A DNA stretch of 25,492 bases. Origin: a virus. Shown in pieces: positions 1-8,618 of this stretch. Location of the stretch: positions 1 through 25,492 of IMG/VR virus record IMGVR_UViG_3300044970_000388; one strand, 5' to 3'. Made by a program: the position numbers and the translations under genes. A model generated the notes under the pieces. It searched no databases. It saw only the letters and a program-made list of their open reading frames with translations, and was not told the DNA's origin. Numbering within the stretch: position 1 is the stretch's first letter; every line of letters starts with the position of its first letter.

Positions 1-1671
1 ATCTATTGCTTTTAAATCCTTCTGTAAAACTTCTTCGGCAGTTTTTAGTATCGCGGCTTCTTCTTCAGTTAGATTTTTAGCGTAGTTAAGTTGTAGGTTC
101 TTTAGTTCTTCTTCGTATTTTGTTCGATTAATTTTGCCGTCTATAAACTTTTTATCTAAGGCTTCCCGTTCCGCTTTGTTTTGTTCTTTTAGGAAGTTGT
201 CCCTAAATTCTACAAACGCATTATTACGGGCTTGTTTTTCTTTGTCTATTCCTTCTTCAAGTAAAGAAAGGTCTTGGTTTAATTTCTCCTTACGAAGTTT
301 GGATTCTTCGTCTTGTGTTTTGTTTATGTTATCTATTATTTCCTTGTTCGCTGCCTTCGTGTCCTTGACTACTTTTTGGTTATTGCTTATGGTAGTTTTT
401 GTAGTTGTATTACTATTCTTTGCTTGTTGGGCGGCTTGTTCTTTTTGTGTTCTTGCTAAATCAGCTTCGAATACTTTTAGGTCATTATTCGCGTTGGCTA
501 AATCATTTTTGGAAGCCGCTAAATCTTTATTACTTTTTTCGATGGTAGACCAAAGTTCATTTAGTCGGGCTATTTCTTCTTTAGACCCAAACACGGTAGA
601 ACCTTCGCCTTTTCGTAAAGTACTTTTAAAAAGGTCGTATTGTAGTTTCGTTTGCTTAACGATACCTTCGTTCTCCTTTACCAAGTCTTTTCGGTATTGA
701 ATAGACGCTTTAAGTCGCGCTCTTTCTAAATCTGTGGTGTTTTTTCCCTGCGCTTTGGCTAAACTTATTTGTCTATTAAACGCTTGGTCTTCCTTGTTAA
801 AAGATTCTTCACGAACTACCATACGTTGACGGGCTTTTGCTATTTCCCTATCTATGTTAGCTATCTGTTGGTTAGTTCGCTTCTTGTCGTTTTCAGACAT
901 TTGTTCGGAAGCCCCGTCCGTTAGTCCAATCCAATCGGTAAACTCGGCTATTTTTTCACCACACCAAGTAAATGCAGCTCCTAATTTGTCAAGGTTTCCA
1001 ATTAACATACCAACCAAAACAACTATTGCACCTATTCCCGTGCTAATTAACGCGGCTCTAAATGCTTTCATAGCTACGCTCGAAGCCGTTGTAGTAGTAG
1101 TTAACGTTGTTTGTGCGGTTGTTTGTGCTTTGGTGGTCGCCGTGTCTACTTGTTTGGCTACTATGTTTTCTTTGGTAGTTTTAAAGCTACCCGTTTGAAC
1201 AAACCTATAAGCGGCAGTTGCGGCAGTTAGTAGACCTTGACCTATTGCGGTTTGGCTTAATACCGTACCCAAGTTTTTAAATTGGTCTTTGGCTTCCATT
1301 ACGCCTTGTAAACCTTGGCTTAATGCCATTGCGCTTTGGATTCGTACCATAGTTTTTTGTAGGTTTTCGGATTCAACACCGATTAAACCCATTGCACCTT
1401 CGTATGCTTGGAAGGCGTTTAATGCGCCCCCAATCGAACCCGACAAGGCGTTAAACTTTGCGTCGGGGTTAAATGCGTCTACCAAGTTTTTAGAGTCTTC
1501 TATTTGGTCTTTTAATTCGGCGGCTGCCTTGGCGGCTTTTACCGCTTCTTCTGAAGTTGCCCCGTATTGCTCTGTAACTTTTTGAAGTTCTGCTAACGCT
1601 TCGCGGTATTGGCTTTTTAAGGATTTAACATTATCCTTTATTTCTACTTCTATTTGTCGCTTTTCTGCCAT
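1..1671 (-). CDS. Tail tape measure protein (3' end cut off by window)
   Basis: The reading frame opens with ATG at 1671 and stays open for 557 codons to the window edge, so the C-terminus is missing. The N-terminal ~60 residues are charged and helical. Residues ~110-200 are Ala/Thr/Gln-rich. A strongly hydrophobic stretch at about 200-225 looks membrane-spanning, as is usual in tape measure proteins. From ~270 onward the chain is Lys/Glu/Asn/Gln-rich predicted coiled coil. Length, composition, the single hydrophobic segment and its position after the tail genes fit the protein that sets tail length and is ejected into the host envelope. Its start overlaps the preceding 60-residue gene by 22 nt. 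Confidence 0.85.
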   Translation of the reverse strand, partial: MAEKRQIEVEIKDNVKSLKSQYREALAELQKVTEQYGATSEEAVKAAKAAAELKDQIEDSKNLVDAFNPDAKFNALSGSIGGALNAFQAYEGAMGLIGVESENLQKTMVRIQSAMALSQGLQGVMEAKDQFKNLGTVLSQTAIGQGLLTAATAAYRFVQTGSFKTTKENIVAKQVDTATTKAQTTAQTTLTTTTTASSVAMKAFRAALISTGIGAIVVLVGMLIGNLDKLGAAFTWCGEKIAEFTDWIGLTDGASEQMSENDKKRTNQQIANIDREIAKARQRMVVREESFNKEDQAFNRQISLAKAQGKNTTDLERARLKASIQYRKDLVKENEGIVKQTKLQYDLFKSTLRKGEGSTVFGSKEEIARLNELWSTIEKSNKDLAASKNDLANANNDLKVFEADLARTQKEQAAQQAKNSNTTTKTTISNNQKVVKDTKAANKEIIDNINKTQDEESKLRKEKLNQDLSLLEEGIDKEKQARNNAFVEFRDNFLKEQNKAEREALDKKFIDGKINRTKYEEELKNLQLNYAKNLTEEEAAILKTAEEVLQKDLKAID

Positions 1672-1832
1672 TGGTTTTCCCTTTTAATAATTAACTCGCG
1701 TTTCGCTTGTTTGTACGCCCCCTTAACTGACGTATGTAGTTTGTATTTTCCCTTTGCAATTTCTATTGTTTCGTGTTTATTTACGAATTCATCTATTTGC
1801 AAAAGTTGGATTATCGTGTTTAAATAGTTCAT
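1650..1832 (-). CDS. Small hypothetical protein in tail operon (60 aa)
   Basis: A 60-residue, Lys-rich protein with no recognisable domain. It starts with ATG overlapping the stop of the upstream tail gene (ATGA at 1829-1832) and ends 22 nt inside the tape measure gene, so it is tightly coupled within the tail transcript. It begins with a hydrophobic, leucine/isoleucine-rich helix and has a basic second half. A small gene just before the tape measure is often a chaperone, but the better chaperone candidate here is the frameshift pair at 6202-6962. Confidence 0.6.
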   Translation of the reverse strand: MNYLNTIIQLLQIDEFVNKHETIEIAKGKYKLHTSVKGAYKQAKRELIIKRENQWQKSDK

Positions 1833-4126
1833 CGCGTTTGTCTGATTATGTTAATAGTTTCGTCTTGCGTTTCTCCGTTCGTTAAATCGTAAACTACGAA
1901 AATAGTTGTTACTTGGTCAACACTTAAAGTAATATTAATAACTTGGCTTTGTGTTATTTCTAACGGGTCTATTATAACGTCGCTTTGTCCACTTGAAAAC
2001 GTAGCCTTGTAGGCTTGGTTTGGTAGGTTTATTCCTATGTCTATATTCGTTTCTTCATAACCTACTTGGATTATTCTAATTGGGCTAATAGGCATAAAAT
2101 CGTTAAGAAGTTCGAAGGTAGTTTCACCCGTTACCATATTCGTTTTCATCTGATTAATTAGGTATCGTTTGTCTCGTATAACTAACCTATCGTTTAGTTG
2201 TAGGCTTGTCAGTAAACTTGTAGGAAGATTCGCCTTAATTGTGGTAAGTCGGTTTTTTGGATTAAACAAATTCGTCAAGTACGGAAAATAATACGTTCGG
2301 AACATAGATTGGTTAATAACTTGTAACCAATAGGTAGAAGTTTCGGGCGCAAAGTTCAAGGAGTAATCAATACCCAATACTTTTAGGTCTTGACCAAACA
2401 TAACATAGTCGGGGTTGGTAACGTTTCCCGTTCCATCGGTGTAATGGATATGGTGCGGTAAAGTAACAGACCCAAATTTGTAAAGTAAACAAGGTTTAGG
2501 AATATAAGGCGCAAACGCACTATCTAACGAGTACCCTACTTGAAGTCCCGTTGGGTTTCCTAACTCGAAGAATTGATTAAATAGTAGATTCTCAAAAGGA
2601 AGTTCTACGTTAAATTCTCCCCCGTCGTATGGGTATTGATATTCCGTGTTTCCGTATTCCCTTAACGCTTGGTCAAAAAACGCTTTGTTCATAAAGCTAT
2701 TTGACTGTTGATACCTAAAAGCTATTTTCTTGTATAACTTTACGCGGTCTATTCCTATTTCGGTTTTGTCCGTGAATTTAGTTATGTCGATAATTGCACC
2801 CGCGGAATACCAATCGTCCAACGGGATAACTTCGTAAGTGTTGGGCGCAGTACCATAGCAAGTTAGGTTATATTCCTTTAGGATTCCCGAAACAAAATCT
2901 TGTACCTTCATAGTAGGCGCTAACCAAGCAAGGTTAGTCGTAGCGCTTGTAGTTATGGTGTTAGTTGAATAGTCGACAAAGTCATTATAACTTACAGAAC
3001 TAATAACATAATCAACTGAATACGTCAATAAAAAATCAATGCTTAAACCAACGTCGCTTCGAAGCTGAAAGGTGTATACGTCGTTTAATCCTTGAACGTT
3101 TGGAATCGCCACCAAGTTTCCGTTAGTATTATATCCTAATCCATTCCAAGTTGCATAAAGAGTACCATTCTGATAAACATCTATATAAAATGGAATTGTA
3201 GGGTTTGAGTTGTTTGATATAAATAAATAAACATTATGAAAACTAACGCCCGACAAAAAGTTTAAAGTTACCGTACTATTTAAGATGTCAACGTAAGGAA
3301 TAAGATTATAAATTCCGTGACCACCCCCACCGACAAAACTATTTAAAGTAATATTTTCGGGTTGGCTTGTAAAGGCAAAGTTATTTCTATTTTTAAACCA
3401 AAGGTAAGATTGCGTAAACTTTGGGTCGCTCAAAAAAGTACCCGTAAAATTCACTCCGTATCTATTTTCGATTAAATTAAATATCGAAGCTACCCTAACG
3501 GCAGGGAATAGTTCTCTGTAATCTATTGCCCCTTGGTTCGTCCTTATGTCGTTAGTGTTCATAGGAATATTAACAAAAGGTAACCAATTAGGAAGGGTTG
3601 CAGTCGGTTGAACTGCGCCGTATTCCCAAATCCGATTGGAAGTTATTAGCGGGTAACATACGTCCCAATCAATAGCCCCGTTAGTAATTCTTTGGTAAAC
3701 TTCAGCGAAACTATAGGTATGATTTATTGGGGTGTAGTCAAGGTCGCTTAATAAATCTTCGCCTACCAAGTCTTTAAGGGTTGTAACGTCTCCATAAAAA
3801 GTAATCGTATAGGAGTCGGGTTGTCCGTTTTTCAATTGGCTCTTTTCCATTTGAATTTTGCCCCTACGAAAAAAAGTCATATCAATTTCTATGTACCCGT
3901 CTAAACGTTCTTGGTAGTTAATAGAACTATTCAAGGCGTTCTCGTAGAAGTATTCCCAAATTGAATTATTCTTGGGGCTTGTAGGAATCGTAAACGACTG
4001 CGAAAAGTCGGTAAACGTTTTACTTATGTCTTGTATATTTTGAATAGTCGAAGTTACTTCTATTACTTCGTCGTTAAATAGGTCTAATTGTTGACCTTCT
4101 ACAAAAACCCTTACTTGTCTTTTCAT
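1829..4126 (-). CDS. Large tail/baseplate structural protein (765 aa)
   Basis: A 765-residue protein lying directly upstream of the tape measure region. Its opening (residues ~10-55) carries a pattern I associate with a Bacteroidota-phage tail family: a short LDLF motif, then an acidic turn, then alternating beta strands with 'DIS...F..FS.SFTIP'. The rest is rich in aromatic and Asn/Thr residues and predicted beta structure, with no catalytic motif visible. It starts with ATG at 4126, overlapping the stop of the previous gene by one base (TAATG). A distal tail or baseplate-hub role is inferred from size, composition and place, not from a defined domain. Confidence 0.65.
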   Translation of the reverse strand: MKRQVRVFVEGQQLDLFNDEVIEVTSTIQNIQDISKTFTDFSQSFTIPTSPKNNSIWEYFYENALNSSINYQERLDGYIEIDMTFFRRGKIQMEKSQLKNGQPDSYTITFYGDVTTLKDLVGEDLLSDLDYTPINHTYSFAEVYQRITNGAIDWDVCYPLITSNRIWEYGAVQPTATLPNWLPFVNIPMNTNDIRTNQGAIDYRELFPAVRVASIFNLIENRYGVNFTGTFLSDPKFTQSYLWFKNRNNFAFTSQPENITLNSFVGGGGHGIYNLIPYVDILNSTVTLNFLSGVSFHNVYLFISNNSNPTIPFYIDVYQNGTLYATWNGLGYNTNGNLVAIPNVQGLNDVYTFQLRSDVGLSIDFLLTYSVDYVISSVSYNDFVDYSTNTITTSATTNLAWLAPTMKVQDFVSGILKEYNLTCYGTAPNTYEVIPLDDWYSAGAIIDITKFTDKTEIGIDRVKLYKKIAFRYQQSNSFMNKAFFDQALREYGNTEYQYPYDGGEFNVELPFENLLFNQFFELGNPTGLQVGYSLDSAFAPYIPKPCLLYKFGSVTLPHHIHYTDGTGNVTNPDYVMFGQDLKVLGIDYSLNFAPETSTYWLQVINQSMFRTYYFPYLTNLFNPKNRLTTIKANLPTSLLTSLQLNDRLVIRDKRYLINQMKTNMVTGETTFELLNDFMPISPIRIIQVGYEETNIDIGINLPNQAYKATFSSGQSDVIIDPLEITQSQVINITLSVDQVTTIFVVYDLTNGETQDETINIIRQTR

Positions 4127-5226
4127 TAGATAACGTTATTAATTAAGTCGTTACTTTGCTCGAACTCCAAAACGTAGTTAATCATATGGTTGTTAATGCT
4201 CTTTTGTTTGTCGATTCCTTTCGTCTTTAATTTGACGGGTTCGTTATTCAATAAGATTCTTTCGCTTAACATTAATTGCTGAAGATTAGAAGAAAAGGAT
4301 TCGTCTACCCAACCCGTGTTAACTCGGTAGCTAATTATTCCGTTCGTGTTGAAGGTTTGTCTTTGGTTGGCTTGGGTGTCCCAACTTCCAAACAATCCCA
4401 TTTCTTGCATTAAATTAAACTCGGTTGTAGAAGTTTCCAAACTTTCGTAAGATGCCTTGAAGAAAAACTCCCTTTGCCAAGCCCCGTACATATTAATGAA
4501 GTCCACTACTTGAACGTCGTATTTACATTCTTCTATTGGGTAAAAAGTAGCAGTCCAAAGTAATTGCGCTCCGTTAAATATTTCTACCTTGTTTCCCGTA
4601 AGATAATAACTTGGTCGAACTCGGTAAAGATTGTACATAGAATTTCCACCCGTAATTGAATACTGCCAAAACAAACCCGTTTGTAACTGCGTGTATTTTA
4701 CCGTCCAATGGGTTTCTAAATATGCCGTAAAAGTACCCGCCCGTTCAAGGCTATTTAACAATGGGTTATTGTTTGCGTCGCTCCAAAAGTAATAGTCTTT
4801 TTTGTCAAGGTGTACGGGCATTGTAAATATATGGCTTGGGTTGTAACCTTGCGAATAATAACCGAATCCATCGTATGCCCAATATGTTGTGGTTCCTAAA
4901 AGTACATATGATTGCGTAAAGGGGTCTAACCAATATTCTTTTACGTCAACTAATATGTATTCGTTTACGTTTAGTAAACCTTCATCTGTGGCGTAATTAT
5001 TAATAAAAGTCGTGTGTTCTATGTACTCCAATAGGTATGGGGAAATATTGTAAAGGGTTTGGGTGTTGTTACTTGCAGGAATCAGTTTCTCCAACGTGTA
5101 ACTTGGCGCTATTGGGGGCGTAGTTCCGTTTTGATAAATATACAATTCTACCTTGCTACCTTCTTGGGTAGGTTGGTTAATTTCCACAATATAGGGGCTT
5201 CGTGCAAATATTCTGTTAATCGCCAT
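4126..5226 (-). CDS. Tail structural protein (366 aa), function unassigned
   Basis: A 366-residue beta-rich protein with many Tyr, Trp, Asn and Thr residues. The N-terminus ('RSPYIVEI') followed by repeated beta strands resembles structural proteins found beside the large tail protein in Bacteroidota phages. There is no signal peptide, membrane segment or enzyme motif. The ATG at 5226 overlaps the upstream gene by 11 nt and the stop shares a base with the next start, so the tail genes are translationally coupled. It is probably a distal tail or baseplate component; receptor binding is also possible. Confidence 0.6.
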   Translation of the reverse strand: MAINRIFARSPYIVEINQPTQEGSKVELYIYQNGTTPPIAPSYTLEKLIPASNNTQTLYNISPYLLEYIEHTTFINNYATDEGLLNVNEYILVDVKEYWLDPFTQSYVLLGTTTYWAYDGFGYYSQGYNPSHIFTMPVHLDKKDYYFWSDANNNPLLNSLERAGTFTAYLETHWTVKYTQLQTGLFWQYSITGGNSMYNLYRVRPSYYLTGNKVEIFNGAQLLWTATFYPIEECKYDVQVVDFINMYGAWQREFFFKASYESLETSTTEFNLMQEMGLFGSWDTQANQRQTFNTNGIISYRVNTGWVDESFSSNLQQLMLSERILLNNEPVKLKTKGIDKQKSINNHMINYVLEFEQSNDLINNVI

Positions 5227-5749
5227 AATTCTTAAAGTTTTCTTTCATTATTGTATCGAATAATTCTTCGGCTTCTAATCCGTATAGTTCTACCATTTCG
5301 TCGGGTAAATTCTTAAATGCTTTTTCAAAAGGTGTTGTAAAAAAAAGGCTTGGTTTTATACCACGATTCCAAATTGACCTTATTATAAATTTGGCAGTCA
5401 TATCGTAACTAATAAACTTTCCTCGCTTGTCGCGGAACTTTATTCCCTTACGTTTAACCCATTCTTTTATGCCTTTGGTTAACCCGCCTTTTATTCCCGT
5501 TCCCGTGCCAAATTGGAAGTCGCTTAAACTACGTCCCGACTTGACACCCCTAACCCCGCGGTCTTGGTAAAAACCGTATTCTAACATCTCGAAGTAAAGG
5601 GTTATCGAATTGGGGTTAACGGCTACTTCGCCTTCTAAACTTTGTTGTAAACTACCCGTACTATTTTTAGCGGATAGATTATTTTTCGCGTTCTGTATAA
5701 CGTGGTCTCTGAATATTTTTAAGGCTTCTAATTGGCGTTCCTTTTCCAT
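5216..5749 (-). CDS. HK97 gp10-like head-tail/neck protein (177 aa)
   Basis: A 177-residue protein with helical N- and C-termini and a basic centre. The segment 'YGFYQDRGVRG' (about residues 77-87) followed by a Gly/Lys-rich loop resembles HK97 gp10-type tail completion proteins of Bacteroidota phages. It begins one base before the stop of the upstream gene region (ATG at 5749, neighbour's stop at 5750-5752). Neighbours on both sides are tail-completion and tail proteins, which supports a neck role. Confidence 0.55.
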   Translation of the reverse strand: MEKERQLEALKIFRDHVIQNAKNNLSAKNSTGSLQQSLEGEVAVNPNSITLYFEMLEYGFYQDRGVRGVKSGRSLSDFQFGTGTGIKGGLTKGIKEWVKRKGIKFRDKRGKFISYDMTAKFIIRSIWNRGIKPSLFFTTPFEKAFKNLPDEMVELYGLEAEELFDTIMKENFKNYGD

Positions 5750-6205
5750 TTAACAGATAGTCATTTCGTTAGGGAAGTCTACGTTAAAAGTCATAGCCCA
5801 CCCCGCCAAGTAGTTTTCGAATCTTTCTATAAATGGTTCGCAGTTAGGTGCGCCGTTTAGTTGGTACAAATCGTCCCAAATGTTTCCGTGTTTTAGCATT
5901 TCAAAACATCGGTTTAAAATTGCTAACTGAGTATTTAAAACGTCTATTTCATTGTCTGAAGTTTCAAACTTTCCCGAAGGTTCTTCCTTGCGTTGGCTTA
6001 CGTTATCCATTGCGAGAATAGTAACCGACGCGCTAATAACGTTGTCGTTAAAGTTTACATTGTTAACCATAACGTGAACCAATGGAAAGATATTTTGTTT
6101 GCCTAAATCCACGTTAAAAATAGACCCTTGCGTTATTGTGTTAACCAAAGGGTCGTTAGTAAAGTGTGTTTTAAGCGTATCAAGTAAAGAATAGTAACCC
6201 GTCAT
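5750..6205 (-). CDS. Putative tail terminator/completion protein (151 aa)
   Basis: A 151-residue protein with a short helical start ('YSLLDTLKTHF'), a beta-rich middle containing 'PLVHVMVNNVNF', and an acidic C-terminal part ending in a hydrophobic strand. This layout resembles minor tail/terminator proteins that complete the tail tube. The ATG at 6205 overlaps the stop of the chaperone T frame (ATGA, 6202-6205) and the stop is directly followed by the next gene. No defined domain is visible, so the assignment rests mainly on size and place. Confidence 0.5.
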   Translation of the reverse strand: MTGYYSLLDTLKTHFTNDPLVNTITQGSIFNVDLGKQNIFPLVHVMVNNVNFNDNVISASVTILAMDNVSQRKEEPSGKFETSDNEIDVLNTQLAILNRCFEMLKHGNIWDDLYQLNGAPNCEPFIERFENYLAGWAMTFNVDFPNEMTIC

Positions 6206-6474
6206 AATTTAGCCTTTTTAATTTCCATTAATTCAATCTCGATTTTCTCCGATTCAAACGTCAAATAGGTGAGACATTTAAATAATCCGTATTTTGTAAC
6301 TGTGTCATATTTTGTAAGGTCTCCTTTAGCGAGTCCGTAAATTGAACTATACCACCCCCACTTTTTCCCAAATTGAGTTCGTGCGCTAAAGTCAGAAACT
6401 CTTTCTCGTTCGTCTTCAGTTCGTTCGTCAAATAGTCGAGGGTAGCGCTTAATAACTCGCTTCCTAAACTCCAA
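6202..6474 (-). CDS. T-extension of tail assembly chaperone, reached by -1 frameshift
   Basis: This open frame has no ATG and begins exactly at the end of a run of nine U in the mRNA. It lies in the -1 frame of the 233-residue gene at 6261-6962. A one-base backward slip after codon 163 would add these 90 residues, giving a fusion of about 253 residues. The segment contains 'FGKKWGWYSSIYGLAKGD', which resembles the C-terminal T part of G/GT chaperones in related phages. A free-standing product starting from the TTG at 6474 is less likely. Its stop overlaps the next ATG. Known biology: in lambda, G and G-T chaperone tape measure assembly. Confidence 0.75.
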   Translation of the reverse strand: MEFRKRVIKRYPRLFDERTEDERERVSDFSARTQFGKKWGWYSSIYGLAKGDLTKYDTVTKYGLFKCLTYLTFESEKIEIELMEIKKAKL

Positions 6475-6962
6475 AAAAAAACACTTGAAGAAATAGCTAC
6501 GTCCATAGGCGCGAACTTCATACCTTCACTAAATGCAGCCGCCCCCGTGTACTCCATTATTTCGTATTTTTCTCCTTTACGAATTGTAATAGGTCGGTAC
6601 ATTACTGCCATAGCTTTATGGTAGTCTTCCCACTTCGATAAATAGTTTTCAAGGTCTACATATTCCCCAAAGGTTATATTCTCAAGGTCGGGAATAAATC
6701 CAAATTCTATATCGCCTATTTTAAAGGTAGGTTTAAACTTTGGCTTCTCTTTGAAGATTTCCGTAAAGTGTCCAATTAGTTCATTAATAGAAGTTAGTTT
6801 TAGTTTAACTACTTCTTGAAGTTTCAACCCGCAAAATATTTCAATCATTTTTTGTGCTATAAATTCTTCGTCGTTAGACGTTGCTTGTAGCTTTAAAAAT
6901 TCTTGGTAGTTACATAATGGTATTTCACTAATTGAACTTGGTACGACTATATCTAACTTCAT
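6261..6962 (-). CDS. Tail assembly chaperone, G-like form (233 aa)
   Basis: A 233-residue soluble protein. Residues ~97-125 read 'ITFGEYVDLENYL...' then 'MAVMYRPI', a pattern I associate with Bacteroidota-phage tail chaperone-like proteins. Codons 161-164 read GTT TTT TTT TGG, forming the slippery run at 6473-6481 where ribosomes can shift into the overlapping frame at 6202-6474. Without a shift translation continues to the stop at 6261. It is expected to bind the tape measure protein during tail assembly. Unusually, it precedes the neck-type genes rather than directly preceding the tape measure. Confidence 0.7.
   Translation of the reverse strand: MKLDIVVPSSISEIPLCNYQEFLKLQATSNDEEFIAQKMIEIFCGLKLQEVVKLKLTSINELIGHFTEIFKEKPKFKPTFKIGDIEFGFIPDLENITFGEYVDLENYLSKWEDYHKAMAVMYRPITIRKGEKYEIMEYTGAAAFSEGMKFAPMDVAISSSVFFWSLGSELLSATLDYLTNELKTNEKEFLTLAHELNLGKSGGGIVQFTDSLKETLQNMTQLQNTDYLNVSPI
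6473..6481 (-). other. Programmed -1 ribosomal frameshift site (nine U)
   Basis: Nine consecutive U in the mRNA. In the zero frame, codons 162 and 163 of the 233-residue gene are UUU UUU and are preceded by U (6480), giving the heptamer U UUU UUU at 6480-6474. After a -1 slip the next codon is UUG at 6474-6472, and the frame stays open to 6202. No strong downstream hairpin is obvious by eye. Confidence 0.75.
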
Positions 6963-6972
6963 ATTATTATAA

Positions 6973-7155
6973 TTAATTTTTCGTGTTTTTGTAATTCAAA
7001 ACAAATTCGTGCGCCCTTACAAGCATTTCAAAGTGTTGGGGAAAACGTGCCATATTATTAAATACTATTTTAACCTGCTTACCCGTTCGTTCATATATGT
7101 ACGATTCTACCCGCGCAATCATTACTTGAAGGTCGTTCGTATTACCGTACTGCAT
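6973..7155 (-). CDS. Small hypothetical protein after terminase (60 aa)
   Basis: A 60-residue basic protein with no recognised domain. Its ATG at 7155 lies inside the last codons of the large terminase gene (14-nt overlap), and its stop is 10 nt before the chaperone gene. It is predicted mostly helical. The coupling to terminase translation suggests a genuine gene in the packaging/tail transcript. Confidence 0.6.
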   Translation of the reverse strand: MQYGNTNDLQVMIARVESYIYERTGKQVKIVFNNMARFPQHFEMLVRAHEFVLNYKNTKN

Positions 7156-8302
7156 AACTTCCGTAATATGAACCTAACCCTAACGTTTCCATTTCGTGGT
7201 ATCTAAACGCATCGATAGCGTGGTTATTAAAATCGATTGGTTTGTTTAATCGTTTTCCTTGCTTGTCCGTGTCCCAAATGTACGAGCGTAATTCTTTGAT
7301 TAAATTACCGCTATTAGAAGTAACAAGGTATTCGTTACGCTGAATTACGTCTATTCCGTAGTTTATTGAATCCTTACCCTTTGTTACTCCTTTAATCGTT
7401 ATTCCGTATCTTCTTATTTCATCTATTGATTTAGGTTCGGAACTATCCGCGTAAACCACTACGTTTTTTGGTAAGAGTTTAGCTATGTCGCTATTTAGCA
7501 ACCCCGTTTGGTAGGCTAACTCGTTAACGATTCGTTGCCCGTTATAATTGTATATTTCGATTATTGCCGTCGGGTCGTTTGTGTAACCGAAGTCTAATCC
7601 TATTCCAATTAGTTTGGCTTCTTTGGGTATCGTGTTAATTTGTTTCCAATTGGAGAACACAACCCCTTCTAACATACCCAACTGACCTTCGCCGTAAACT
7701 TTCCACCAATTCGCCCAATAGGTAGACGTTTTCGCTTTCTCGCGGTTCTTTTCTATTTGGTCAATAATTGATTGGTCTAACGCTTCGTTATCCTTGTACG
7801 TTAAAATTAAAAAGTCGGAATCGGATTCGTCTTTTAGTTCGGTGTGTACCCAAAATTCGTTAGCAGGGTTGAAGTCTAAATAAACTTCCTTCCGTGTTCG
7901 AATAGCTAATTCGTTGTAGGCATCAAAGGTAATATTGTTACATTCGTTTATGTATAAGATGTCCCTTCGCGCACCCCGTAGTTTACTCGAATCGTCTGCG
8001 GAAAAAAATTCTATTACACTTCCGTTGGCGAACTCGTAACGAAGTAATGACCTGTTAAAACGTTCTTCGAAATACCTGCCCGTGGATTTCATTATTTTTA
8101 AGAAGTCCCGTAGCGCACCCCGTCTTAAATGCGGTATAGTTTCAGCAACTACCGATATTTCTAAACTTGGAATAGTTGCCGCCTTATTAATTAGTACGGC
8201 TAAAATAGAATAAGTTTTTGAAGCGCTCGTGCCACCTTGAATAATCTTAATTCGTTTTTTAAGGCTTAATACCTTATTCGTTGCAGTTGTCCTCTTGAAC
8301 AT
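7142..8302 (-). CDS. Terminase large subunit
   Basis: The 386-residue DNA-packaging motor. The ATPase domain has a Walker A-like motif 'QGGTSASKT' (residues ~22-30) and a Walker B 'ILYINE' (115-120, catalytic Glu120). The C-terminal RNase H-like nuclease domain shows 'GLDFGYTNDP' (Asp237), 'VYADSSEP' (Asp286) and 'NNHAIDAFRY' (Asp364), the three acidic positions expected for the metal-binding site. Length is at the short end of the family but all motifs are present. The ATG at 8302 lies 29 nt inside the small-subunit gene, a usual arrangement. It pairs with the portal, encoded 13 kb away at 21731-23509. Confidence 0.93.
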   Translation of the reverse strand: MFKRTTATNKVLSLKKRIKIIQGGTSASKTYSILAVLINKAATIPSLEISVVAETIPHLRRGALRDFLKIMKSTGRYFEERFNRSLLRYEFANGSVIEFFSADDSSKLRGARRDILYINECNNITFDAYNELAIRTRKEVYLDFNPANEFWVHTELKDESDSDFLILTYKDNEALDQSIIDQIEKNREKAKTSTYWANWWKVYGEGQLGMLEGVVFSNWKQINTIPKEAKLIGIGLDFGYTNDPTAIIEIYNYNGQRIVNELAYQTGLLNSDIAKLLPKNVVVYADSSEPKSIDEIRRYGITIKGVTKGKDSINYGIDVIQRNEYLVTSNSGNLIKELRSYIWDTDKQGKRLNKPIDFNNHAIDAFRYHEMETLGLGSYYGSYAVR

Positions 8303-8603
8303 CGGGGAATAGTGGTTGTTCTAATAACGTTTGTTCTATTTGCTGAACGGGTGCGCCATAACCGCTATCCATTAACGCCTTGTATGCGTTTACGTCTCCT
8401 TCACGGGCTTTTTTAATTAGCGCCAAGGTCATTAAATCTTCTTGGCTCATTGTTTCGTTTTCGCCTGTAATTGGGTTCTTTAGGTTTTGATTAACTTCTA
8501 ACCATTGGCGTGCTATTGTACTTCGGTTCTTGCTTCCTTTTGGTCTTCCTGCGGGGTTTCCGCTTTCTCCTTTCTTGAATGGTATTAAATCTTCTTTGCT
8601 CAT
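8274..8603 (-). CDS. Terminase small subunit
   Basis: A 109-residue protein whose N-terminus carries 'FKKGESGNPAGRPKGSKN' (residues ~9-26), the basic Gly/Pro motif of DUF5681-type phage proteins found beside large terminases. The middle ('MTLALIKKAREGDVNAYKALMDSGYG') is helical and fits a DNA-recognition or oligomerisation helix pair. It directly precedes and overlaps the large subunit. It probably recognises the packaging start site. Confidence 0.85.
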   Translation of the reverse strand: MSKEDLIPFKKGESGNPAGRPKGSKNRSTIARQWLEVNQNLKNPITGENETMSQEDLMTLALIKKAREGDVNAYKALMDSGYGAPVQQIEQTLLEQPLFPDVQEDNCNE

Positions 8604-8618
8604 TCTGTTTTTGTTCTG

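Noticed and set aside
134-1585. Long plus-strand open frames (188, 114 and 98 codons)
   Set aside because: They lie opposite the tape measure gene, with low-complexity Ser/Phe/Leu-rich translations typical of antisense shadows. All neighbouring genes are on the minus strand.
6202-6474. T frame as an independent gene starting at TTG
   Set aside because: The TTG is part of the slippery run, there is no ribosome binding site, and the -1 phase with the upstream chaperone fits a frameshift extension better.
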